A stretch of 64,000 nt of DNA, taken from the NCBI GenBank assembly GCA_020536535.1, contig JAHLWZ010000197.1:57761-121760 (forward strand), written 5' to 3'. The notes under the pieces are model-generated. The model did not search any database. It was not told the origin of the DNA and worked only from the letters and a program-made list of their open reading frames with translations. Of the stretch, positions 13,632-23,560 are shown one piece after another. Every line of letters begins with the position of its first letter. Positions within the stretch are counted from its first letter, which is position 1. The stretch comes from Pelomyxa schiedti (Eukaryota; Evosea; Pelobiontida; Pelomyxidae). Position numbers and translations under genes: made by a program.

Positions 13632-14991
13632 TCACTTGTTTTGTTTGGTTTGTAAAACAAGTGGCGCTTCGAGGAAAATTTTCCAGGAAGAGGTGGCATC
13701 AATGTCAAAAACCTGGGTGGGAATCAACTTACTGTTTGGGCAGGTACAGTTCATATAGGTTCTTACCTCCTCTCCAGAATTTTTCCACCAGGAACTGCAA
13801 CTTGAATGAAAACCACGAATCACAATCCAACCCAGAAGTAGATGCAACAGCTTCAAAACCAGGAGAATTACTTCCATCCACATGACGCATGGAGTTGTAA
13901 ACCACACTGCATCGCTGAATTGGCGATAATTCAGCACATGTGGGGCCAAAACCAAGCGGACTCTTCTTGTCTGCATAAATACGGCCCCAGCAGTCTGTAA
14001 AGTTGCTAGTGAGCAATGGAGTCACGGCAGCGGCCGTGTGTGATGTCGTTGGTCCGTTGTCACAGTGGTTTGGTGTTGGGTACTCCTCCAGCATTTTTTG
14101 TGCAAGTTCAGTCTGGGTCAACAAGCAATGGGAATGATACCGAGCTGAGCACGAGGTGGGGCCACCAGAACCAAACAACCAGTGTAACAGAATCATTGGA
14201 ATCACAAGGGAAGCTGTGGTGAATAAAAAGCCACGCCTTCCGCTGCTGTTCCGCATTGTGCAGAGTTTAGTGCACACCCAACACAGGGCGAGGTGGAGTG
14301 CTGATTCCACAATGAGAACACAACAGGAACCGGGAGAGTGCAGTGGCGAGGAGGGTGCGGTCAGAATTGGAGCTAGTGATTCGCACATTTGTTCAGTAGG
14401 CTCGAATTGAGGCAGCAGAGGGGCCTCGGCCTGGCACTGCAAGAATTTGTCTGGTCCCATCGATGATATCTGGGATGACACCACCATGTGAGAGCAAGAG
14501 CAATGAGGTAGTTGCTGCTGCTGCTGTTGTTGTTGTTGTGTTTGTGTAGAAGAAGGAGTAGAGGGGTCTTTCAGAGCAGAGGAAGAGGGTTTGCATTCAC
14601 CTGTGAGGAATTGTGGGACACAAATTGGCGCGCAGGTGTGGAATTCTGCAGAGGAGAAGAGGCACGACAGGCACGTCTCCTCTACTGTGAAGCAGCTGTG
14701 TGCGAGGTTTGCCTTGAGACACTCGTACCGCAGTGTGTCCAGGGTGCCCTTATGGGTGCAATTTTGGTTTTTCAGTTTCGCTGTTTAATTTAACACCACC
14801 CAGTGGGCCCAGAGGAAAACAAAAAAAAATAAAATAAAAAAAATGATGCAAACCATGCAATTGAGTGTTGCATCGCGCAAGTGCGCCATCATCCAAGTGT
14901 CGGTGACCATCGTGGTACCTCCCATAATGAACACAAACGCCGACAGCACAAAAGCACGGCCCCACATCCACTTCATCTTTCGTGACGGCAC
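13632..14991 (-). CDS. Cys-rich secreted or membrane protein with polyQ, unrecognised
   Basis: Exon 1 starts at 14991 (or 14976) and codes a strong signal sequence ('KMKWMWGRAFVLSAFVFIMG'). Splicing from a GTACCA donor (~14930) to the acceptor before ~14786 keeps frame with a long second exon: 'KNQNCTHKGTLDTLRYECLK', then several Cys pairs ('TCLSCLFSSAEFHTCAPIC'), an eight-Gln run (~14510-14535) and a hydrophobic segment ('RGFLFTTASLVIPMILLHWL', ~14180-14240). It ends in a further Cys-containing domain and, after an intron (~13700-13755), a short tail ending at 13632. The even spacing of Cys residues suggests disulfide-bonded extracellular domains. No family was recognised. A different donor at the first intron is possible, which would alter the residues after the signal peptide. 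The gene converges with the MINPP1-like gene. Confidence 0.6.
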
Positions 14992-15150
14992 CCAACTTGG
15001 GTTTCGGAAATGGTTGAGTTGAGATTCCTCATGCTATGTCCTGGAGGACACTCACTTACAAAGGGAAGGGAGTGTGGGCTTGACAGTAGTTGCCGGCTGC
15101 CACACTGCGAATCAAATACGGAAAGGATTTATAAAACGACAGATCTCGGA

Positions 15151-17059
15151 ATGTCGTGTATTGGCAGCATGCAGGAGTTGTTGTCGTCGGGAGCTGTACC
15201 GCGTGCTGTGAAGCACATGGGGGCACTGTTTGAATATGCGTGTGATTGCGATCTGTGGACGGTAATCGAAGGCGCGTACAAAAGCGGCCCGCCGTTTTTT
15301 TTTTTTTTTCTTTTACATTTTCTTCGTGAGCGCTAACGATTGCGTTCTGCAGCTACGAGATTTTGGCTGGTGAACTCACAACCACAGCTGGGATTTTTGA
15401 ACTTGAAGATGTTGGTGGCTGCAATCTCGCATAGATTGGGGAACAGTCTCACCAGCAACCTTGTTGGGAGTGGTGATGAAGTGGCTGCTATGGAGTTTTG
15501 CGTCAAGTGCTTGTGCAGAATCCACGATCACCTGTCGAGTGACGAGGACATGGCCGAGGAAGAAGTGTCGGCAGCAAGCAAATCAGTTACTGCAAAGAGA
15601 GTACTCGAACTAGCTGACGAATTCCGATTCCAGGTACAAATTCCCATTTGTGTATGATTGATCCTGCCCCGGCTTCACTTCTGCGTGGAGTAGCTCTAAA
15701 TACTTCTCATCAGAGTGTGATACACCAAGCGTTTCTGAAAGGAGGCAGTTTTGAAGATCTTGTCAAACAGTTTTGCCCCATAATCGAACTGGAAGGTTCA
15801 TTTAGCACATCGTTTGCCATTTTTTCCCCTCACCTCAACCAATTTAACAAAAGAAAAAAAGCTGTCGGATCTGGTTCAAAAGAATCCATGGAAGCGATTC
15901 CATAAAAAAATGAAAGCTTTCATACGCAGCTACCGCAACGAGCTGGGGAGAAGTGTTTTGGCAAATGTAACATTTTCTCAAGTTCATTTCACAGAGATCT
16001 AATCAGGTTTTTTGTTTGTCTTCAAGTACAGGTCCTCGATGAACATATTGATGAATTGACAAGGAAGAAACCCCTCACGTGAGCTGAAATGTCCCACACT
16101 TAGTTTCTCTTGATCACAAATAACCCTTATCCAGCATTGCACAACTGAAAGCGGAAAACCCTGAAATTGACTGGGATTCACTTGTTGAAGGACCTGATTC
16201 CACTCCAGAAGAGCTCATAAATAGTCACGTCAAGAATGCAGTTCAACCACCTCACATAAACGTCTCAGCCGAAAAACCCGACATGCCAGTCTCAAGTGGC
16301 ACTTCGACCTCCACTACACACCCAGAGCAACTACGGAATAAAGGCAAGGATATCTCAAGGCAGACTGAAAAACCAAAGGCAAAACAACTGGAGGTTCAAG
16401 CGGAACAGATTCCAGAGAAACCTCTGCATCAACCCCATCCTCAACAACCTGTTCGTCCAGCCCCGCCCCCACTGCAACCGAAGCCCCAATTGCCAGCCAA
16501 ACCGCAACCACCACCACAAATTCTCCCGAAACAACAACTGCAACCGTTACTGCAACCACAACCGCAACCGCAACCACAACCACAACCACAAGCTCAACCT
16601 CAGCCGTTACCACAGGCTCCAGCGCAACTACTGCAACCAAAGCAGGCTCAACCACCACCGCAATCACAGGCAGACACACAGGCACCTCCACAATCTCAAC
16701 CGCAATCAGAAGTGCAGCCTCAGTCACAACCGGAACATGAAGCACACTCACAACAGTCCCCATCACCCTCCACACCCCCACAAACCCAGCAAGCCGAGCA
16801 AACCCTCCCGCTCCCCGACCCTATCCCTCCCAAGAATCCTCTTCCGCTTCCACTGCCGTTGTTACCCTTGCCCTCACCACTTCCTCTGCCCACACCAACC
16901 ACCAAACCCAAACCGCAAACAATGAAAACTCCACGTGGGCCCCCTACAACAACCAACAAGGCTCAGACCCCAGCACCAACCACCAAATCAACTCCCGCAG
17001 GACCACAGTCCAAAAAGAAACGAGCCGCCACCACAGCCAAGAAAGGCAAGAAGACATGA
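15151..17059 (+). CDS. Protein with unknown N-domain and long P/Q-rich, Lys-ended tail
   Basis: ATG 15151 opens 'MSCIGSMQELLSSGAVPRAV', followed by an intron with a T-run, an exon through ~15635 ('DEVAAMEFCVKCLCRIHDHL', 'TAKRVLELADEF'), an exon from ~15715 ('VIHQAFLKGGSFEDLVKQF'), one around 15860-15980 ('NPWKRFHKKMKAFIRSYRNE') and a long last exon to TGA 17059. That last exon begins with an acidic stretch ('ENPEIDWDSLVEGPDSTPEE'), then ~170 residues of Pro/Gln low complexity (16430-16780), a Pro/Leu segment and a Lys/Arg/Thr tail ('KKKRAATTAKKGKKT') that resembles a nuclear localisation signal. The helical N-terminal part looks like a globular domain, but no family was recognised. The phase of the first intron was not settled: one frame gives a natural sequence but stops early, the other stays open. 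Confidence 0.65.
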
Positions 17060-17200
17060 TCTTAACTTTATTAAAACTATTACGTTACACAGAACTTCTT
17101 TACTTGTTCGAAAACTCTAAAAACTGTATGGAACTAGTGATTTGGGTTTGCTTTGTGGTTCTTGCATGTCCCACAGAGTACGCAAGGATTTGCCAATTCA

Positions 17201-18379
17201 TCAACAAAAGAGCACATGAACACTCCAAACATGAGAGCCATCACTAAGGGGTGCTGCAATCTCCATTAATAGGGTTCCACTGACATCAGTCACTTGAAGA
17301 AGTCTGGTGGTATCTCTTGATCCAGGGGGCTGTGGTTCCCAGCTGAATATAAGTCCATTTTGCGCAAGTAAACCAGGATTAGGCGTGGGTGCCAATTGGA
17401 GGCTGAAGCATGGCGTTGAGGGGGCATTCACGTCGATTATGTCTATAGTTAGTATGGGGCCCAAGATTTCTGGGTACATGCAGAAGTGTGATTCATCAAC
17501 GCCAATGAGTGAGTTGTCTGTAGGAAGTTTCACCAACTTGGAAGCCGGCTTTAATAAAACATGAAACCCACCAAGTCCAGTGAGGTAGGCGAAGCTTCCT
17601 TGCTTGTCCCTCATAACATGGGGCACTACTTCCTGCAGCATCCAAACATCAATGTTGACTGGCTCTCCAACACACCGAACCATCCCATCCGCGTCGAATG
17701 GGTTCTCCAAGTCCACAATGATGTGATTCAAGTCACCAGATTCAGAAACACTTGAAATGACTGAGACCTCATCATAAAACCCAACAGCGTGATGCTGGAA
17801 GTGCGTGAACTGCACGGCATCCGGAAATTTAAATGGGAGTGTACCGCGTGAACCTGGCAATTTAAGCATGTTGCAACGTTCATCAATTCTCCAGACATTC
17901 AGTTCGGTATCTCGCAATAGCACGGCCCACTTCTTGTTGACAGCAACCCTCTTTGGCATTCCGCCATGGCTTCTATCTGTGATACCCATAATGTCCTCCA
18001 CCCCCGTCTTCTCCAAGTTCCACCTGACAAGCACCCTCTCAGGATCCAGCCAAACCACACTCTGCCCCGAGTTGCGATCCGCAGCCACCAGCCTAGGAAC
18101 CACACCCAATGTCGGCGACACCCCAAACATCATCGACACACCGTCCCCCGCTGTCACAGTCGCCACCCTCTCGGTCCTCACAACCCACTTCCTCCCCAGC
18201 TCGTTCTCCAGCAGCCCGTGGGTCAGTGCACCGGCCTGGCACTTGCCTCTCACTCCGCGTCGTGGTGCTGAATTCCTGAGCACCAGTGCCAAGCCCAAGG
18301 CCACGAATTGTTCCTTGGCATCAATTAACACCCTAGGATAGGTTGTGGGTTGCTTTGGTTTTGATTCTTGTAGTCCCAT
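17201..18379 (-). CDS. Single-exon protein of 392 aa, possible beta-propeller
   Basis: An uninterrupted frame from ATG 18379 to the stop at 17201 encodes 392 residues, unusual here because most neighbours are spliced. The sequence has repeated strand-like blocks with hydrophobic and Gly/Asp turns ('RLVAADRNSGQSVVWLD', 'RVAVNKKWAVLLRD', 'TELNVWRIDE', 'YLTGLGGFHVLL', 'GPILTIDIIDVNAP'). This reads like a WD40/kelch-type propeller with degenerate blades, but no canonical GH-WD repeats were found. The start 'MGLQESKPKQP' has Gly at position 2 and could be N-myristoylated (inference). A head-to-head gap of ~150 bp separates it from the nitroreductase gene, and it converges with the P/Q-rich gene. 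Confidence 0.7.
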   Translation of the reverse strand: MGLQESKPKQPTTYPRVLIDAKEQFVALGLALVLRNSAPRRGVRGKCQAGALTHGLLENELGRKWVVRTERVATVTAGDGVSMMFGVSPTLGVVPRLVAADRNSGQSVVWLDPERVLVRWNLEKTGVEDIMGITDRSHGGMPKRVAVNKKWAVLLRDTELNVWRIDERCNMLKLPGSRGTLPFKFPDAVQFTHFQHHAVGFYDEVSVISSVSESGDLNHIIVDLENPFDADGMVRCVGEPVNIDVWMLQEVVPHVMRDKQGSFAYLTGLGGFHVLLKPASKLVKLPTDNSLIGVDESHFCMYPEILGPILTIDIIDVNAPSTPCFSLQLAPTPNPGLLAQNGLIFSWEPQPPGSRDTTRLLQVTDVSGTLLMEIAAPLSDGSHVWSVHVLFC

Positions 18380-18526
18380 CGTTACATCATAACAATGATT
18401 TTTCGACTAAAACGAGCTAAAGATCATTGGAGATGGCAAAACCAACGAAGAATTAGCTGGCCCTTCGGTCCAACCAAAAAACGAACTACAAAGTACAAAC
18501 AGGCAAAATAACATCGAATTATTATC

Positions 18527-19794
18527 ATGGCAGCAACATCAGCAGCGTCGTCTACAACACCAGCGAGCGACGAGAGCGTTTTCCAGTTGGTCCTCAAGAG
18601 GCACTCGTGCAAGGCCTTCGCAAATACGCCGATTCCATCCGCCGTGTCTGAGGAAATAGCTGCCAAGTTGGCTTCTCCTTGGGCCAAATCCAGTTGAGTT
18701 CTCGCCCGCACCCCCCCAAAAAAAAATCCCTACGAGGATCTCCCAGCTCCTTGCCTTAAAATTCGCCATCTCGCTGTTATGGGAGTGCGATTTGAAGTAG
18801 TGGCTAGCGAAACACTTCCTAGAGCTTTGAGTTGGAGTTTGGTTTTCTAAGAAAATGTGCAGATACGCCGTTTGGAAAGGGTGCTGCATTCAGGTTTGTG
18901 TATTCTCCTGAGCACTTGAGTGGGGGTGCTGTGGGGCATTCACAAGGTACAATTATTTGTGTATGCAAAACGGATGAAGCTGATCCAGTTATTACTGAGG
19001 TTTGCTTGTTTCCTTGACTTCTCTTCTTATCTGAGAATAATTCCGTATTTAACTATTAACACTTGCACCGGGAAAGTTATGATACTAAGCAAATATTAGT
19101 TGGACCTTTCCTACGCATTTGCTAGAATTCATATTGAGTTAATCACAAGACTTGGACTGGGTGCGTGCTGGCTATCAGCAACGCTGAATTTCAAACGTGC
19201 TTCTGTTGTTGCAGCATGTGGGGCAAACGAAGTATGTGGCACCTACTTCCTTCACACACGTAATTTTCCTAATTTCAGACAGAAAGTACCGTTTGGAACC
19301 CCTCTTGGCTATCCCGGCTCTAGTCTTATCTCTTCCGGATTTAATTGGCTTCAAGGTGCCGGCACGAGAAAGCCCATAGATCACTTTGCAAAGAATGCAG
19401 ATATGTCACCGCTGACCCTCCCTGACACTCATGAGTGGTATCTTTTTTTCCACACTTCATACCCATTAACGTACTTCAGGTTCAAACCCTTGGAAAGTGT
19501 TCGCTGGGCACCAACAGCTTTCAACAGACAGTGTGTTCGAGTAGTATTTGCTGACACAACCAAGCACATCTTCCACTTCTATATTGAGGGCAGTAATCAA
19601 TACGTCTTTCAGGACGCAGCCATTGCAATGTACCACTTTGGTGTGCACTACTTATCCTTTTTCATCCCTCAACTCATTCTATTTCCTTCCCAGAGAGTGT
19701 TGCCAACGAGATAGGGAAACAAGGCAAATGGACACGTGAAAACCTCACAAACAAAGGCACCAACACATACATCGTAACTTGGACACAAATATGA
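18527..19794 (+). CDS. Nitroreductase-fold protein, TM1586 type
   Basis: ATG 18527 starts a Ser/Thr/Ala leader followed by 'FQLVLKRHSCKAFANTPIP', matching the N-terminal 'RRSxRxFxxxPV' helix of FMN nitroreductases. After introns come 'GTIICVCKTD', 'AFARIHIELITRLGLGACWL' (the conserved GLG-WL helix; ~19115-19170), 'RKYRLEPLLAIPAL' (~19285), 'WAPTAFNRQCVRVVFAD' (~19505-19555) and 'FQDAAIAMYHF'. The final exon from ~19695 ends 'TYIVTWTQI' at TGA 19794. The order fits the TM1586 putative NAD(P)H:flavin nitroreductase subfamily, where a second half-domain follows the first. Expected: FMN binding and NAD(P)H-dependent reduction of an unknown acceptor. The family is mainly bacterial and is patchy in protists; at least five introns show it has been resident for some time. 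Confidence 0.75.
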
Positions 19795-19861
19795 GGAAAA
19801 TAAAGAGGAAACTTTTGCTTGAACTCAATTCTCTTTTTAATTTAATTCACTTTGGCAAAAT

Positions 19862-22114
19862 TCAAAGGAAGCCTCTCTTTCGTAGCAGGGCATCAACAGT
19901 TGGCTTGCCTCCAAGAAAGCTCTCTATTTGCTCATTTGGATCCTTTGAATTACCCCACTGCAGCACACAGTCCTTCAACCTCCTTCCATTTTCCCTGGTC
20001 AGTCCACCATGAGCCAAAATCCACTCGGAGGCAGTTGCGTCCAGTACCTCTGCCCAGATATAGGAGTAGTATCTTCCGGAGTACTCTGTGAAGGAGTGGT
20101 TGAAGTAGCAAGAATGATATCGGGGAGGAACAAGCTCCAGAAGCAGTCCGGCATCCTTCAAAGCCTTGGTTTCAAAGGCGTTGACCTCTTCCGGTGTGTG
20201 CGGTAGTTGAGCAGGTGGTGTGGTGTGCCACGCAACATCAACAACTGTAGCGGCGAGGTATGAGCATGTCAAGTAGCCTTGGTTGAAGCGCTTGCTCTCT
20301 ATCACTTTATCAACAAGTCCTTGCGGAATTGGCTCATTTGTTTGGTGGTGCTTCGCCATGTTAGACAAAACTCTTGGGTGCAGAGTCCACATCTCGTTAA
20401 GTTGAGAGGGGAACTCAGCAAAGTCACACCCCACAGAAATGCCGCTAATAGAAGGATAATCCACATTGGAGAGCATGCCATGCAAGCCATGGCCAAATTC
20501 GTGAAACATTGTATTTACCCAGTATAGAGAAACCAAAACGGGCTTCCCAGGAGGGGGCTTGGGAATGTTGCAGCAATTGTATACGATTGGTTTCGTTCGT
20601 AGTAACTGCAAAATAGAGGAAGAAGGCGCATGTCAAAATATCGCACTTATTTAGTCAAGAGCTACCTTGCTTTGGGGAACTATGTTTTCCATCCAGGCAC
20701 CACCAGACTTGTTATCCCGGGCAAAAGGGTCAAATAAAAATAGGGCAATCGCCTCATTGTTATCCTCAAAGACTTCAAATACCTTTATGCAGGTTAAAAG
20801 AAACATCTACGGAGTGACATTCGTAACTTGAACGTCCGGATGGTAAGTTGGCAAATCAGGACGCTTTCTGAATGTAAGACCATACAACTCATGTGCGACA
20901 TAGAATAGACCGTTATGAAGGACACTCTCTAACTCAAAGTATTGCGATAACACTTCATCACTGAACTGAAATTTTCTTTGCATGACCTTGTTGGAATAGT
21001 ACTCCCAGTCAGATGCTGCAAGTGGGGTATTTGTGCCCTTGTCTGTGTCCAGTTCCGACTGATTTTCAATGGTTTCCCTTTGCATCTGTTTCAAGGCTGC
21101 GGGGATGACACGCGAAATGAGATCATTTACATTGTGCGAGTTGCTTGCCATCTCTAATTCTGTTTCATAGTCGGCCCAGGATTTGTATCCAAGCAATTCC
21201 GCCTTCTTGGCCCGCAACGAGGCAATTTTGATAATATCTTCACGGGTATCATTAGGTCCGCCTGAGCTGTTGCGCTGACGTGAAGCGGTCAGCACTCGCT
21301 CACGTACATCGTGACGACGAAGCTTAGTGAGAACTGGTTGGGGGGTGGTATTCACCAACTGTATGACATATTTTCCAGGAAAACCAGCAGAACGTGCTGC
21401 TTCCTGTGCGGACAGTATTTCTTCATCTGTAAAGCCCTCCAATTCAGTGACGTCATTGCAAACAACACCCCTAGCAACACGTTCGGCTCTCAACTTCTGG
21501 GGGAAAGACGATTCCAATGAGGCAAGGGCAGCATTGATCTCCCCGAGGATTCTTTTATTCTCAGCATCCAAAGCTGCACCTTCTCGCACAAATTCGGTGT
21601 GTACTCTGCGCAGCAATCTCGTCTGTGTGGCCGTCAAGCCTATCCCAACAGCAGTTGCGGCAGTGCCTTCAGGGATATGATGCCGAAAAACAGAGTCAAC
21701 TCGTCTCCACAAGCCGTCGTTGAACTTGATAGAGTCGTTGTGTAAGGCTATACGTGGGGCAACTTGTCTGTCAACTTCCTCATATTCGGGTGTGGAGTTT
21801 GCGTCAGCGAGAACTCGCAAAACCAATTTTGCTCTTCGTAACTTTGCCCTCCCGGAAGAACACTCCAGTGCCACGACTGTATTTTCGAAAGTAGGCGCGC
21901 TCGAACCTCTCACGATGGCATCAACATCAGCGCTCTCGGCCACCATCCCTGTGTGTTACGTAAGTTTAGGGCAGGTTAATACGCGTTCACAAACGAGCGA
22001 TCTCTCTCTCCAACCTGCATCAATGGCACTCGTTACGTGAGCAGGCGTGATTTCACCAAATGGCGGTAGTCCATACGGCAGTTCCTCCGACAGCACCGGG
22101 TTCCTTGCAGCCAT
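19862..22114 (-). CDS. M3-family metallopeptidase (Dcp/oligopeptidase A type)
   Basis: Four exons are visible: first exon from ATG 22114 ('MAARNPVLSEELPYGLPPFG') to ~22014, a long exon from ~21958 to ~20815, a short one (~20782-20668, 'LFDPFARDNKSGGAWMENIV') and the last, ~20606-19862. Catalytic 'FHEFGHGLHGML' (HExxH zinc site, ~20475-20510) is followed at the expected distance by 'GCDFAEFPSQLNE', with the third zinc ligand Glu, and by 'YSGRYYSYIWAEVLDA'. Total length of ~680-690 residues equals bacterial peptidyl-dipeptidase Dcp and oligopeptidase A. Motifs such as 'YHPDVQV', 'KPIVYN', 'GLTRENG' and 'GN..D' are Dcp-like. Expected role: cleaving short peptides after proteasome or organelle proteolysis. 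No clear targeting peptide is visible, so a cytosolic place is likely (inference). Confidence 0.92.
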
Positions 22115-22219
22115 TGTTTTTTACCACTTTTACGCTTTTTGATCTCAAGAACGGGAAATACTTAGTTTTTTATGATCTACAAACGGGAAATTTTTTTTTA
22201 CTATTCACCAGTGCCATGC

Positions 22220-23560
22220 TCACATCCTCCTGTACACAGTAGGAAATTGTGCATTTGATGTTGTTGGATTTTGTGGTTGTTGATATCCACGTGGCTGCGG
22301 CACAAACTGTGGTTGTTGTTGGGTTGTTTGTTGTTGGTTCATGGGGGAGTAATGGGGTGTACCATACGGCGTGTGTTGAACTTGTGTGGGTGGTTGGTAA
22401 CGGTACCCTTGTTGATTGATGGTTCCTTGGGCGGGGTTCATGGGCATTCCAGTAATAGTTCCTGGGTAACCACCGGAATTATTCATGTACATAGGTTGTG
22501 GAATTCCGGGAGGAGTTTGTGGTTGCTGCTGTAGCCGGTGCTGCTGTTGCAGTTGCTGCGCAGAGGAGGTCAGGCCTATTAGCTGCTGGCCCGGGGTGAG
22601 TTTGTTGGAGGTGTTTGGGTAGTTGGCAGGGGTGAAGCCACTGTAGTTCTGGAACTGCTGTGGAGACATTGAGGGGACTACACCAGGGGTACCAGTTGGG
22701 TTGGACGAGCGAGAACCATCTGGTAGGGTTGCGTAGGTTGTGGCTTGGAGTGGTGGTTGCTGTTGTGGAAGTTGTTGCTGAAGAAGTTGTTGTTGAAGAA
22801 GTTGTTGTTGCTGTTGCTGTTGATACAGAATTTGCTCTTGCTGCTGCTGAAGCTGCGCTTGTAGTATCAGCTGGTCAAGTTCATCATTAATTGGTGTTAG
22901 GTCTCCTTCCATTGTACTTTTCTCTGTATCCATCTCCATTGCTGCACTCTGCTGGCTTGATGCAAAACTCTGGGCTGTCTCCAGTAAATTCTTTGCTTCC
23001 GCTAGGTACTCTTGTACTTGCTTCTCAAGCAGTATAAGTACTGTGCGGTCACCCGAAGCAGCCAGCACGGCGTTAGTCATCTCTGAGCACTTATGGGAAG
23101 CCTCATTACGAATCTGATCCAACCGACATTTGTGCTCTTCCAGTGCTGTCTCGTCAATCATCTGCATTTGGCTGTCTGCCTCTTCAAGCTTGTATTGGAG
23201 TGCCTGCATCTTTTCTGTGAACAAGCTGTGGCGTTCTGGGAATCTCTCGAGGCTTGTAATTCGTTGCTGGAGATCTGAAAGCATCTTCGTCATTGCTTGG
23301 TAGTTATCCCTCATATTTCCTAGATACATGTGGTAGGCACCCTCTTCTTGTTTGAAGTTCCCTGCAATTTCTTCCATTTCTTGAAGCATCGTTTGGGCAC
23401 GGTTATTGACAGGGCTTGGAATAGGTGGTACTGGGTGTGGAGGTATAACGCCTGGTTTGTCAATTGGGAGTGGAGCGGGCCTAGGTGGACCGATATAATT
23501 CAACGCCCCGTCAGTAACAGAGGATTGCAAGGGCGGTTCTACACGGGTTTTTTTTAATCC
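22220..23560 (-). other. Gene A C-terminal coiled-coil and Q-rich tail
   Basis: The last exon starts after an acceptor at ~23555 and encodes a Pro-rich stretch ('PPHPVPPIPSPV'), ~150 residues of predicted coiled coil ('AQTMLQEMEEIAGNFKQEEG'), poly-Gln tracts (~22745-22860) and a Gln/Pro/Tyr-rich end 'PTVYRRM'. It has no ATG start of its own near the 5' side, and splices in frame to 'VSVLPPPKPVEEEEE' (~23670-23600), which supports it as part of gene A. The known RNF213 C-terminus lacks such a tail. A separate ALIX-like gene with missed first exons is the main alternative. Confidence 0.5.

Noticed and set aside
16314-16781. Antisense Val-rich frame opposite the P/Q tract
   Set aside because: Produced by the complement of CAA/CCA repeats; low complexity only.
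22220-23530. Q-rich frame as a stand-alone gene
   Set aside because: Its apparent first codon is TTG, there is no upstream ATG in the exon, and splice sites connect it in frame to upstream exons.
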